Assembly: GCA_002163005.1 (NCBI GenBank)
Contig: MAAF01000007.1
Coordinates: 1 to 64,000, forward strand
DNA: 64,000 nt
From: Colwellia psychrerythraea
Lineage (GTDB): Bacteria; Pseudomonadota; Gammaproteobacteria; Enterobacterales; Alteromonadaceae
Direction of reading: 5' to 3'
Shown here one piece after another: positions 47,365 to 56,560 of this stretch; position 1 is the stretch's first letter; each line of letters starts with the position of its first letter. Under the pieces are notes generated by a model. It saw only the letters and a list, made by a program, of their open reading frames with translations. It did no database searches and was not told the DNA's origin. Position numbers and translations under genes: made by a program.

Positions 47365-47910
47365 TTACAACGCACCCCAGTAAGGTAATGAGTTCGAAAG
47401 TAAAATATTAATGACATTCATCACCAAAAAAGCCAACAACATCGATAAATCTAAACCACCCATATTTGGTATTATTTTACGAATAGGGTTTAAAAAAGGT
47501 TCAGTCAATTGGCTAAGAACCATTAATGTTGCATTAAAACCTTGAACAACCCAACTCATGATCGCCATAATAATCATGATAACAAAGAGTAGAAATCCAG
47601 CTTGCTTTAATAACACTAATAAACCGATGTAAAAAGCTAATACACCTAAACTTTCACCAGATAAAGCTGCGAGGGTTACAAATTTCAGTGTTGCCACTAC
47701 ATAAGCAATGAGTATTGTTGCTAAGTCTAAACCACCGAGCCCTGGAATAACTCGGCGCAGTGGTATCACTAACGGATTACTTACTTTGACAATAAACTGA
47801 CTTAATGGATTATAAAAGTCAGCTTTAACCCATTGTAGCCATACACGCATGATTAAAATCATTAACAAGGCGTCGAAGGCGAATCTAAGCAAATAAATAA
47901 TTGCTTCCAT
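47365..47910 (-). CDS. yggT: YggT-family membrane protein
   Basis: 181 residues with two YGGT units, each made of a membrane segment pair around NPLSQFIVKVSNPLVIPLRR and TEPFLNPIRKIIPNMGGLDL. Four or five hydrophobic segments are seen. Family function is not settled; members have been tied to osmotic stress and cell envelope or division. It follows proC by 60 bp on the same strand. Confidence 0.92.
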   Translation of the reverse strand: MEAIIYLLRFAFDALLMILIMRVWLQWVKADFYNPLSQFIVKVSNPLVIPLRRVIPGLGGLDLATILIAYVVATLKFVTLAALSGESLGVLAFYIGLLVLLKQAGFLLFVIMIIMAIMSWVVQGFNATLMVLSQLTEPFLNPIRKIIPNMGGLDLSMLLAFLVMNVINILLSNSLPYWGAL

Positions 47911-47970
47911 TTTTTTTCCTCTACTTAATTTGAGTTACTTTGAGTTAGTTATAATTAGTTTAATACGTTT

Positions 47971-48795
47971 CTATTTAGCCATTTCTTCAGCACGAGCAAT
48001 TGCGGCATTCATGGCATTTTTAACTATTTCTTCTATACCATCAGCCTTAAAACGTTCTATTGCGGCATGTGTTGTACCGCCTTTAGAGGTGACATTAGCA
48101 CGCAGTGTACTGATATCGACATCATTATTATGAGCAACCATTTGGGCAGCGCCAAGTGCCGTTTGCTGTACTAACATGCGACTTTCTTCTGGTGTAAAAC
48201 CTAAGGAGATTGCTTGTTTTTCCATTGCTTCCATAAATAAGAAGTAATAAGCCGGCGCAGAGCCTGCAACCGCAATAATATTATTAATCTTGTCTTCTGT
48301 GGTTAGCCAAATTATTTTACCTACTGCTGTCATTAATTTATCCGCACTTGCTTTTTGTGCAGTATTAACTTCATTGGAGGCATATAAACCACTCATGCCT
48401 AAACCAAGTTGAGAAGGGGTATTTGGCATTACACGGACAACAGGAGCAAGGTTTGCAGTGTCGTCTTTTGATAACGCCGATTGAATTTGTTCAACGGTAG
48501 TCCCAGCGGCAACAGAAATGAATAGTTTCCCTGCTATATCGATTGCTTGGCTGATTTGAAAACAAACATCGGTGATAAAATGTGGTTTAACACAAAGCAC
48601 AATAACATCGGCGAACTCACTTGCTTTGACATTATCATCGGTCTGTAACACACCGAACTCTTTAGCTAAATTAAGTCGCTTACCTTCAGAAGGGTTGGCT
48701 ACTATAATGTCTTGGGGAGTAATACCAGAATTAACTAAACCAATAATTATGGCGCGTGCCATATTGCCGGCACCTATAAAGGCTATTTTATTCAT
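47971..48795 (-). CDS. proC: Pyrroline-5-carboxylate reductase
   Basis: 274 residues. It makes proline from pyrroline-5-carboxylate with NAD(P)H. N-terminal Rossmann motif IAFIGAGNMARAIIIGL, VLCVKPHF, RVMPNTPSQLGLGMSGLY, and the C-terminal AVAGSAPAYYFLFMEAM and TSKGGTTHAAIERF. It lies between yggS and yggT, the common gammaproteobacterial order. Confidence 0.96.
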   Translation of the reverse strand: MNKIAFIGAGNMARAIIIGLVNSGITPQDIIVANPSEGKRLNLAKEFGVLQTDDNVKASEFADVIVLCVKPHFITDVCFQISQAIDIAGKLFISVAAGTTVEQIQSALSKDDTANLAPVVRVMPNTPSQLGLGMSGLYASNEVNTAQKASADKLMTAVGKIIWLTTEDKINNIIAVAGSAPAYYFLFMEAMEKQAISLGFTPEESRMLVQQTALGAAQMVAHNNDVDISTLRANVTSKGGTTHAAIERFKADGIEEIVKNAMNAAIARAEEMAK

Positions 48796-48821
48796 AAGAA
48801 GGGTTCCTAAACGATTAACGG

Positions 48822-49541
48822 TTAAATTTTATTTGCTCTGGCACCAAAAATGGCGGTGCCAATTCTCACCATGGTTGAGCCGTGGATTACAGCGTTATCT
48901 AAATCATTAGACATGCCAAGAGAGAGAGTATCAACGCTGGGATATTGCTTTTTAAGTTGGATAAATAGTTGTTGCATTTGTTCATAACAGATTTTAGGGG
49001 CATTTTTTTCAGGAACAGCCATTAAGCCTCGTAAGGTAAGTTTATCACAACTATCAACAATTTTAGCAAGTGAAAAAACCTGCTCAATACTTATACCTGA
49101 CTTTGACTCTTCATTGCTAATATTCACTTGTAAACAAATGTTTAGCGGAGTATTGTGACGATCATCATCCTTGATATGTTGATTAAGGCGCAAGGCTACT
49201 TTTTCTCTGTCAACACTATGAACCCAAGAGAAATTACTGGCAATTTGTTTCGTTTTATTTGATTGAATAGGCCCAATAAAGTGCCAAACAATCTTAGGTA
49301 AATGTGCTAGTTCTGTGATTTTTTCTACCGCTTCTTGCAGGTAATTTTCACCAAATTCGTGTTGACCTGCCAAGTACGCTTGTTCAACAAGTGAGGCTGG
49401 TTTAGTTTTACTTACAGCTAGTAGTGATACTGGAGATGATTGTTTTGACAATTCTGCATGGGGAATTAATCTGCCACTTTGTTGGCAAGCTTGCTGAATT
49501 TGCGTTTTAATTTTATCAAGATTATCTTTTATATTTATCAT
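48822..49541 (-). CDS. yggS: YggS family pyridoxal-phosphate homeostasis protein
   Basis: 239 residues. It binds PLP on a lysine and helps keep PLP levels in balance. Signatures: VSLLAVSKTKPASLVEQAY (with the PLP lysine), HEFGENYLQEAVEKI, WHFIGPIQSNKTKQIA and LSLGMSNDLDNAVIHGSTMVRIGTAIFG. The Met-Ser-Asn-Asp-Leu run carries Asn where many members have Asp before the Leu. First gene of the yggS-proC-yggT run and divergent from pilT. Confidence 0.94.
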   Translation of the reverse strand: MINIKDNLDKIKTQIQQACQQSGRLIPHAELSKQSSPVSLLAVSKTKPASLVEQAYLAGQHEFGENYLQEAVEKITELAHLPKIVWHFIGPIQSNKTKQIASNFSWVHSVDREKVALRLNQHIKDDDRHNTPLNICLQVNISNEESKSGISIEQVFSLAKIVDSCDKLTLRGLMAVPEKNAPKICYEQMQQLFIQLKKQYPSVDTLSLGMSNDLDNAVIHGSTMVRIGTAIFGARANKI

Positions 49542-49656
49542 GTTAAATATTGAACTGTATTTATTTATCTTATTTTCTGGTTAGTATAACCTATTAAATT
49601 ATTACCGATTAAAGATAATATTATTATTTTTTACCACTGTATAAAAAGAGGCTTTT

Positions 49657-50700
49657 ATGGATATTACCGAACTACTCGCATTTAGTGTGGAGCATAACGC
49701 ATCAGATTTACATTTATCAACTGGCACACCGCCCGCTATTCGTGTTGATGGTGACGTACGTAAACTTAATATACCAGCCTTTGATGGTAAAGATGTTAAT
49801 GCGCTAGTTTATGACATTATGAATGATCGTCAGCGTAAAGAGTATGAGGAAAACTTGGAAGTCGATTTCTCATTTGAAGTACCAAATTTAGCTCGTTTCA
49901 GGGTTAATGCTTTTAATCAAAATAGAGGCCCTGCAGCAGTATTTCGTACAATCCCAAGTAAAATCCTTTCGCTTGATGATTTAGGATGTCCTGATATCTT
50001 TCGTGAAATATCAGATACACCACGTGGTTTGGTTTTAGTGACGGGGCCTACAGGCTCAGGTAAATCAACTACGTTAGCTGCTATGGTTGATTATATCAAT
50101 GATCATAAACACGATCATATTTTAACCATTGAAGATCCAATAGAATTTGTACACGAAAATAAGAAGTGCCTAATCAACCAACGTGAAGTTCACCGTGATA
50201 CGTTAAGCTTTGAAGCGGCATTACGTTCAGCATTGCGTGAAGATCCCGATGTTATCCTCGTAGGTGAAATGCGTGATTTAGAAACTATTCGATTAGCAAT
50301 GACAGCAGCAGAAACGGGGCATTTGGTCTTTGGTACCTTGCATACAACTTCAGCACCAAAAACTATTGACCGTATTATTGATGTATTTCCAGGCGAAGAA
50401 AAATCTATGGTTCGCTCAATGTTGTCAGAGTCACTTCGCGCGGTAATTTCACAAACGCTAATTAAAAGAGTCGGTGGTGGACGTGTTGCTGCTCATGAAA
50501 TTATGATTGGTGTTCCCGCTATTCGAAACCTTATACGCGAAGATAAAATTGCCCAAATGTACTCTGCGATTCAAACCGGTATGCAACATGGCATGCAAAC
50601 GATGGATCAATGTCTACAGAATCTTGTTAACCGAGGTATGATCACTAAACAAGATGCGATGGAAAAAGCGGTCGATAAAAATCAATTTTCAGGTTTTTAA
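49657..50700 (+). CDS. pilT: Type IV pilus retraction ATPase PilT
   Basis: 347 residues. It drives pilus retraction from a hexamer at the inner membrane. Motifs: ASDLHLSTGTPPAIRVDGDV at the start, Walker A LVTGPTGSGKSTTLAAMVDY, ILTIEDPIEFVHENK, Walker B DPDVILVGEMRDLETIRLA and the AGTH-like ETGHLVFGTLHT. AGAGG precedes the ATG. pilU follows 42 bp later. The gene is divergent from yggS, the usual arrangement. Confidence 0.97.
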   Translation: MDITELLAFSVEHNASDLHLSTGTPPAIRVDGDVRKLNIPAFDGKDVNALVYDIMNDRQRKEYEENLEVDFSFEVPNLARFRVNAFNQNRGPAAVFRTIPSKILSLDDLGCPDIFREISDTPRGLVLVTGPTGSGKSTTLAAMVDYINDHKHDHILTIEDPIEFVHENKKCLINQREVHRDTLSFEAALRSALREDPDVILVGEMRDLETIRLAMTAAETGHLVFGTLHTTSAPKTIDRIIDVFPGEEKSMVRSMLSESLRAVISQTLIKRVGGGRVAAHEIMIGVPAIRNLIREDKIAQMYSAIQTGMQHGMQTMDQCLQNLVNRGMITKQDAMEKAVDKNQFSGF

Positions 50701-50742
50701 AATGATGCTTTGTGAATTTATAAATGCGATAGAGGATAATAA

Positions 50743-51870
50743 ATGAAGCTTCATGAATTATTAGAAAGAATGGTAAAAAAAGATGCCTCTGATATGTTCG
50801 TTACGGCTAAATTACCGGTAAGCGCTAAAATAAATGGTGAATTACAGCCTATAGATGATGTGGTTTTAACTGCAGAAGAATCTTTAGGTTTAGTTTTTGA
50901 CGCTATGAATGATAAGCAAAAAAATCAATTTAATAACGACAAAGAATGTAACTTTGCCATTGAAATTGATGGTATTGGTCGCTTTCGTATTTCTGCTTTT
51001 TGGCAACGAGATATGGCAGGTATGGTTGTTCGTCGTATCGTTACAGATATTCCCGATGTTGACGATCTCGGTTTACCACCGATTCTAAAAGATGTTGTTA
51101 TGTCTAAACGTGGTTTGGTGTTATTTGTTGGTGGTACAGGTACGGGTAAATCGACATCAATGGCATCATTAATAGGTTATCGTAACCGTAACTCTTATGG
51201 CCATATTCTCACCATTGAAGACCCGGTAGAATTTGTTCATGAGCACGGCAAAAGTATGATTACTCAGCGTGAAGTTGGCTTAGATACTGTATCCTTTGAT
51301 GCGGCACTGCAAAGCTCATTACGTCAGGCGCCAGATGTCATTTTAATTGGTGAAATTCGAAACCAAGAGATAATGGAGCATGCGCTTAGTTTTGCAGAAA
51401 CGGGACATTTATGTATAGCTACTTTGCATGCAAACAACGCAAACCAAGCGATTGACCGTATTATGCACCTTGTGCCAGCGGACCAGCATGGGAAGTTGTT
51501 ATTTGATCTAGCGTTAAATCTTCGCGGCATTATTGCCCAGCAACTGGTACCGACAAAAGATGGTCATAGCCGAGTAGCCGCCATCGAAGTATTACTTAAT
51601 TCACCTTATATTAGCGAACTCATCAAAAAAGGTGACATTGGTGGTATTAAAGAAGTGATGGAAAAATCAAATGAATTAGGTATGCAAACGTTTGATCAAG
51701 CATTATTTAACCATTATCAACATGGAATGATTACTTATGCGGATGCGTTACATCATGCGGACTCGCCGAATGATTTACGTTTAATGATTAAATTACGCAG
51801 TAATGATCAAGGCGGTACAGGCGGTTTATCAGGTGTAACGTTAGATGGTTTTGACTCTACAGATCACTAG
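50743..51870 (+). CDS. pilU: PilT-like accessory retraction ATPase PilU
   Basis: 375 residues. It supports PilT in pilus retraction. Walker A is LFVGGTGTGKSTSMASLIGY, Walker B DVILIGEIRNQEIMEHAL, with ILTIEDPVEFVHEHG between. The N-terminus KKDASDMFVTAKLPVSAKIN and the longer glycine-rich tail (about 350-375) are typical of PilU as opposed to PilT. It lies 42 bp after pilT in the same transcript. Confidence 0.95.
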   Translation: MKLHELLERMVKKDASDMFVTAKLPVSAKINGELQPIDDVVLTAEESLGLVFDAMNDKQKNQFNNDKECNFAIEIDGIGRFRISAFWQRDMAGMVVRRIVTDIPDVDDLGLPPILKDVVMSKRGLVLFVGGTGTGKSTSMASLIGYRNRNSYGHILTIEDPVEFVHEHGKSMITQREVGLDTVSFDAALQSSLRQAPDVILIGEIRNQEIMEHALSFAETGHLCIATLHANNANQAIDRIMHLVPADQHGKLLFDLALNLRGIIAQQLVPTKDGHSRVAAIEVLLNSPYISELIKKGDIGGIKEVMEKSNELGMQTFDQALFNHYQHGMITYADALHHADSPNDLRLMIKLRSNDQGGTGGLSGVTLDGFDSTDH

Positions 51871-51915
51871 AAACGATTAAGTCTTTCAGATTGTGAATGA
51901 CAAAAGCTGATATTC

Positions 51916-52180
51916 ATACCCAAGCTACCTCAAGATGCAGGATTCAGCTGGAATTAGAAACACCTTTAGGCAAGGCATTGATTGAAAAGAATAGTTATTC
52001 TATTGTCGAAATCAATAACGATGGATAAAGCGTTTATAAACCAGCCATTCGGGTATGTCTGAGCAAATCATGTTCATCGTTGCGTAGGTAATTAAGGGAA
52101 CAACCATTAATGAAATACGCGCCTTGATCATGAATCGCTCAGGCGTCCTGAAACGAGCATCTTGAAGTGGCTTGGGTATA
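51916..52180 (+). repeat. Long palindrome-ended repeat, copy 3
   Basis: 265 bp from ATACCCAAGCTACCTCAAGA to CTTGAAGTGGCTTGGGTATA. The inner blocks match copy 2 in order and orientation (GATTCAGCTGGAATTAG, GGCAAGGCATTGATTGA, GAATAGTTATTCTATTGTC, AAACCAGCC, CTGAGCAAATCATG). It carries no reading frame and lies 45 bp after pilU. Confidence 0.85.
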
Positions 52181-52280
52181 CCTTAAACTGGATAAATATC
52201 AGCTTTTTACTATTTAAAATCAGTACATTTAAATCTTTAGATAATTATTAGCCTGACTATTAAATCAGACTCATGATTAT

Positions 52281-52330
52281 TATCACTTATTATCACTTAT
52301 TATCACTTATTATCACTTATTATCACTTAT
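52281..52330. repeat. Tandem array of a 10-bp unit
   Basis: Five exact copies of TATCACTTAT in a row, with partial units on both sides. The minus-strand gene at 52323 ends inside the array: its stop codon and last Lys codon lie in the last unit. Every unit read on the minus strand carries stop codons. Confidence 0.9.
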
Positions 52331-52871
52331 TATTGCTTGGCTTTGAGCTATTGCCAACATAATAGTAAATTGTCCACGTGGTGGAAAATAAACCTGAAGT
52401 CGGTACTAAGTGTGTTGAAAAAGTCACTTTTTCATTTGGTTTGGCATCATGATTAGTAAAGGTCGTTTTCATACCATCGTCATGTTTTCTTTTACTTTCT
52501 TCCAACTGCCATTGTTCACCTAAGCACTCTTGCGTGACTCTTTTAGCACTTTGGTAATAGCTTTTAGCCGTTTCTTCATTCGGCGCCACTAAGTTGCAAG
52601 AATAGGTATGCTGTTTTCCACCCCATGTAAAAACCTGGCAGTTTTCACCAAAAAGCTGATATTTAGCTTTCCATATATTACTCACTCTCCCTGCAACTTT
52701 GATCTCTTTTAATGAAGTGAAATCATCATAATAAGCACTTTTAAGTAAATCGAGTTTAGTGCAGGGGTTAGTAGTGGGCATGATGTTAGTGGCAATTTTT
52801 GTATTTTGATTAACGCAACTTGTTAATAAAACACTAGAAAGGATAAGGGTATATTTTGCATATGTTTTCAT
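52323..52871 (-). CDS. Lipoprotein of unknown function
   Basis: 182 residues with a lipoprotein signal ending in LLTSC (Cys19). The mature part has four further cysteines (NPCTKLDLL, ENCQVFTWGG, YSCNLVAP, QECLGEQW), which could form two disulfide bonds, and ends in a polar stretch (SSKPSNNK). No family is recognised. It stands alone, with the stop codon inside a tandem 10-bp repeat. Confidence 0.7.
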   Translation of the reverse strand: MKTYAKYTLILSSVLLTSCVNQNTKIATNIMPTTNPCTKLDLLKSAYYDDFTSLKEIKVAGRVSNIWKAKYQLFGENCQVFTWGGKQHTYSCNLVAPNEETAKSYYQSAKRVTQECLGEQWQLEESKRKHDDGMKTTFTNHDAKPNEKVTFSTHLVPTSGLFSTTWTIYYYVGNSSKPSNNK

Positions 52872-53152
52872 AAAACTATATCAGCCTGACGTAAAATTTT
52901 AAGGTAATACCAATAAGTTAGTTTGGTATAAATACTTTCTAGTATTGATGGTACAGAGTTTTAATCGTTTTTCCTAGTTACCATCAGAGTAAATGTTACT
53001 AGGTAAAATATTAGCACTATATGTCCTAACATAAAATTAGGATGTATTTAACGACATATCATAGTGAAAAAGAGTTATGTTTTTAGTGATTTAAATAGCT
53101 TAAAATGATGTCATTATTTTTTCTATATCCAACAACTATTTAGACTATCCCA

Positions 53153-54331
53153 ATGATCCCCATCACGCCTTTAAATGCAAAATCTATAGAGTTTATACAA
53201 GCAAAAATTGATAACAAAACGAAACCAGTAGGTGCATTAGGGGCACTAGAGCCCTTAGCTCTGCAACTTGCTTTGATCACTGATCAAAGGCATCAAAAAA
53301 GCTCAGACTTTAATCGCTCAGGTTTTAGTCATTCTAACCTTAAGAGCTCTGGCCAAATCAGTATAAATAATCCTGCAATGTTAGTTTTTGCGGGTGACCA
53401 CGGTATAAATGATAATAATGTCAGCATTGCGCCTAGTGCAGTGACTAAACAGATGGTGCTTAATTTTTTACAAGGTGGTGCCGCTATAAACTGTTTTTGT
53501 CAAAGTAATGTTATCGCTTTAACTGTGGTTGATTGCGGTATATTACAGCCTATTTCCACTGATGAAGTTCCTCAAATATCAGATGGTGTAATGAATAATG
53601 TTACCTTTATCGAGCAACGACTTGGTGCCGGAACAAATGATTTCTCAGTTGAAAGCGCTATGTCTATCACGCAAGTAGAGCAAGGGTTTGACTATGCAAG
53701 ACAACTGATTAATACACAAATTGATCAAGGCGCTGAGATATTGTTATTAGGTGAAATGGGCATTGCCAATACTAGCTCTGCTGCTGCGTTAATGTCGGCT
53801 TTAACTTTATTTAGTGTTCCAGAATGTGTTGGTCGCGGTACCGGCATTACTGATGAGCAATTAGAGAAAAAAATCACCTTAATTGAAAGCGCACTACAAC
53901 GAGTTAAAGTATCAGAGAATAATTTTGAAAATTTAACTCAAGATGAGGTGATATCACTGTTATCTGAGTTAGGCGGTTTTGAGATAGTGCAAATGGTCTC
54001 TGCTATATTATCAGCGGCGACTGCTAGTATACCTGTTGTCATTGATGGCTTTATTGTCAGTGTTGCTGCTTTAGTAGCACAGCGCTTAGATAAAAATGTG
54101 GCTAACTACCTAATTTTCTCTCACGTTTCTCAAGAAAATGCCCACCAAATATTGCTTGAAGAACTGATCTCGGCGCAAACATTTAATGAGTCAAGCAGCC
54201 AACCTTTATTGAATCTAGGTCTTCGCTTAGGAGAAGGCACAGGTGCAGCACTTGCTTTGCCTTTAATAAAAGCCTCTGCAAGTTTTTATAATAATATGGC
54301 CAGCTTTGAAAGTGCGGGTGTTACGGTATGA
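53153..54331 (+). CDS. cobT: Nicotinate-nucleotide:dimethylbenzimidazole phosphoribosyltransferase
   Basis: 392 residues, slightly longer than the usual 350. It activates dimethylbenzimidazole for the lower loop of cobalamin. Signatures: [61 protein letters not shown] and [20 protein letters not shown], with the catalytic Glu region at [16 protein letters not shown]. It is the first gene of a five-gene cobalamin run. An insert at about 45-65 accounts for the extra length. Confidence 0.95.
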   Translation: MIPITPLNAKSIEFIQAKIDNKTKPVGALGALEPLALQLALITDQRHQKSSDFNRSGFSHSNLKSSGQISINNPAMLVFAGDHGINDNNVSIAPSAVTKQMVLNFLQGGAAINCFCQSNVIALTVVDCGILQPISTDEVPQISDGVMNNVTFIEQRLGAGTNDFSVESAMSITQVEQGFDYARQLINTQIDQGAEILLLGEMGIANTSSAAALMSALTLFSVPECVGRGTGITDEQLEKKITLIESALQRVKVSENNFENLTQDEVISLLSELGGFEIVQMVSAILSAATASIPVVIDGFIVSVAALVAQRLDKNVANYLIFSHVSQENAHQILLEELISAQTFNESSSQPLLNLGLRLGEGTGAALALPLIKASASFYNNMASFESAGVTV

Positions 54332-55185
54332 GTGCATCGGTGAATGAGCCGTTAAAAAATAAAGTAGCTGCGCAGCTGAATTTATTTTATTTGGCGTTAA
54401 GCTTTTTTACTCGTTTACCTGTTCCTAAAGCCATGCATTATTCAGAAGCATTGTTAAATAAAGCTAATCGATACTTCTCTTTAGTGGGCATAGTCACTGG
54501 TTTACTGCTCGCGTTAAGTTATGTCTGCTTTAGTACCTTTTTACCCGCCAATATATCTATAGTGTTAATTATGACGATAAGCTTGCTAATAACAGGAGCT
54601 TTTCATGAAGATGGCTTAGCGGATATGGCTGACGGCATAGGCGGTGCTTTCACCATAGAAAAACGACTGGTTATTATGAAAGATAGTCGTATCGGTACTT
54701 ATGGTGCCGTTACCTTAGTGATGGTTTTATTATTAAAATTTACATTGCTGGTAAACCTAGCTGAGCAAGATAGTAATCACTTACTTTTAGCTATTATATT
54801 AGCAGAGGCTTTATCCCGAGCGGTTGCTGGAAGCTTAATCTCATCTATGCCTTATGTGAGTGATATTGAACAAAGTAAGAGTAAACCATTAGCCCAAGCA
54901 CAATCCTCATCAGAATTAACTCTTTTGCTCTTGATAGGTTTAGCTCCGCTCATTTTTTATTCTAGCGAAGTCATTTTCTCGTTGTTGATCGTTTTAGTGT
55001 TGTTTCGCTGGCTATTTAAGCAGTGGCTTATGGCGAGAATAGGTGGTTTTACCGGTGACTGTTTAGGTGCTGGGCAGCAGATTTCTGAGCTGCTTATTTA
55101 TCTAACACTTGTTTCTTATATTGATAAAGATATTTTCGCAGAACTTGTTTCTACAGGACTTTATTTTACCGGAGTTATAGGGTGA
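54328..55185 (+). CDS. cobS: Adenosylcobinamide-GDP ribazoletransferase (cobalamin synthase)
   Basis: 285 residues, integral membrane enzyme joining AdoCbi-GDP with alpha-ribazole (phosphate). Motifs: [17 protein letters not shown] at the start and the metal-binding [15 protein letters not shown], then [20 protein letters not shown] and a C-terminal [20 protein letters not shown]. Several membrane segments are seen. It overlaps cobT and cobU by 4 bp each. Confidence 0.96.
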   Translation: MSASVNEPLKNKVAAQLNLFYLALSFFTRLPVPKAMHYSEALLNKANRYFSLVGIVTGLLLALSYVCFSTFLPANISIVLIMTISLLITGAFHEDGLADMADGIGGAFTIEKRLVIMKDSRIGTYGAVTLVMVLLLKFTLLVNLAEQDSNHLLLAIILAEALSRAVAGSLISSMPYVSDIEQSKSKPLAQAQSSSELTLLLLIGLAPLIFYSSEVIFSLLIVLVLFRWLFKQWLMARIGGFTGDCLGAGQQISELLIYLTLVSYIDKDIFAELVSTGLYFTGVIG

Positions 55186-55742
55186 TTCATTTTATTTTAG
55201 GTGGTGCTAGATCGGGTAAGTCGCGATTTGCCGAGCAACAAACACTGGAATTGTCAGTAAAACAAGGTAAGCAAACGGTTTATATTGCTACGGCAACGGC
55301 CATTGATGGTGAGATGGGTAGTAGAATAATCAAACATCAACATGATAGAGGTGCTCGTGGTGAAAGTTGGCAATTAATTGAATGCCCGTTAGCTCTCGCT
55401 GAAACGCTGACTGACCTTGATAACAATAAAATCTATTTATTAGACTGCTTAACTTTGTGGTTAAACAATCAACTTTATGCGGTACATGAAGATAACCGAG
55501 CTCAACAACGTCAACATTTACAAACTGAAATAGACACATTAACCTCCTGTTTAGCAGCGGTAAATGCTGACATTTTTATTGTCAGTAATGAGATAGGTTT
55601 AGGGGTAATACCAATGGGGGAATCTACCCGTTTATATGTTGATTATTGTGGTTGGTTAAACCAGAAGGTTGCAGAACTTTCTGATAAAGTCACCTTGGTT
55701 ACCGCGGGTATACCGCTTTGTATAAAAAGCAATGGTGAGTAA
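55182..55742 (+). CDS. cobU: Adenosylcobinamide kinase / GTP:adenosylcobinamide-phosphate guanylyltransferase
   Basis: 186 residues. Two reactions: phosphorylation of adenosylcobinamide and transfer of GMP from GTP. P-loop ILGGARSGKSRFAE at the start, IATATAIDGEMGSRIIKHQ with the guanylylated His, YLLDCLTLWLNNQL and IVSNEIGLGVIPMGESTRLY. It overlaps cobS by 4 bp and precedes cobC by 16 bp. Confidence 0.96.
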   Translation: MIHFILGGARSGKSRFAEQQTLELSVKQGKQTVYIATATAIDGEMGSRIIKHQHDRGARGESWQLIECPLALAETLTDLDNNKIYLLDCLTLWLNNQLYAVHEDNRAQQRQHLQTEIDTLTSCLAAVNADIFIVSNEIGLGVIPMGESTRLYVDYCGWLNQKVAELSDKVTLVTAGIPLCIKSNGE

Positions 55743-55758
55743 ATAGTGAGCTTTCAAT

Positions 55759-56559
55759 ATGATTGAAATTGACTTAATAAGACATGTTAAAGTCTTAGGT
55801 AAGCCTGCTTTATATGGCTCTACTGATGTCGCCCCTATCGTTACTGAAAATGCGCGTTTACTTAAACGTTTAATGACACAACAAAAAACATCTAACGCTT
55901 ATGATGGTGTTATTTCCTCTTCGTTGATACGTTGCCAGAATCTAGCGAGAGAGTTTTCGTGTAGATGTAAGTTACCGTTAGAAATATCACCTGAGTTACA
56001 AGAGATGAACTTCGGCTGCTTTGATGGTGTGCCTTTTGATGATCTTCTCTTCGAAGGAAGTGTTTTTGAAGGTGAACATCAAGGTGACGAGAAAGCTCAA
56101 CTGCATTGGTCACAACTTGAAGACTTTTTTCAGGCACCGGCTGAAATTATATTACCACAAGCTGAAGCGTTGCCAGATTTTAATCATCGAGTGAAACAGG
56201 TTTGGCAAAAGTTGATAGAGCAGCAAGTCTGCATTGCCACTAAGCAAAAAGAAGCGCTTCAACTAGCACAAGGGCTGGGAGAAAAAGAATCGCAAATATC
56301 TAAACAAATACCTAGGCGAATTTTAGTATTTGCTCACGGTGGCGTTATTCGCATGATCTTAGCGCATATCTTACAGCTAGATTGGCAACAAGCCAGCTGG
56401 CATCAAAAACTACAAATTGGTCATGGTAGCATTTCCCGCATTCTGATTAGTCAGCCTTATCAAAATAAACAACTACATCAAGCAGTAAAGCAAACACAGT
56501 ACCAGCAATTAAACCAACAAGTAACGACTATCGCTATGCCGTTTCTTGAGGAAATATAA
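55759..56559 (+). CDS. cobC: Histidine phosphatase family protein, probable alpha-ribazole phosphatase
   Basis: 266 residues, longer than the usual ~200. The histidine phosphatase fold is seen in [20 protein letters not shown], where the catalytic RHG is [29 protein letters not shown] with the acid Glu, and [14 protein letters not shown]. It should remove phosphate from alpha-ribazole phosphate or cobalamin phosphate. The extra length comes from an insert at about 165-185 and a Gln-rich tail (about 240-260). Position between cobU and cobQ supports the role. Confidence 0.85.
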   Translation: MIEIDLIRHVKVLGKPALYGSTDVAPIVTENARLLKRLMTQQKTSNAYDGVISSSLIRCQNLAREFSCRCKLPLEISPELQEMNFGCFDGVPFDDLLFEGSVFEGEHQGDEKAQLHWSQLEDFFQAPAEIILPQAEALPDFNHRVKQVWQKLIEQQVCIATKQKEALQLAQGLGEKESQISKQIPRRILVFAHGGVIRMILAHILQLDWQQASWHQKLQIGHGSISRILISQPYQNKQLHQAVKQTQYQQLNQQVTTIAMPFLEEI

Positions 56560-56560
56560 G

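Noticed and set aside
52872-53152. Possible cobalamin riboswitch before cobT
   Set aside because: The conserved B12-box core is not seen; only small hairpins such as CCTAA/TTAGG occur.
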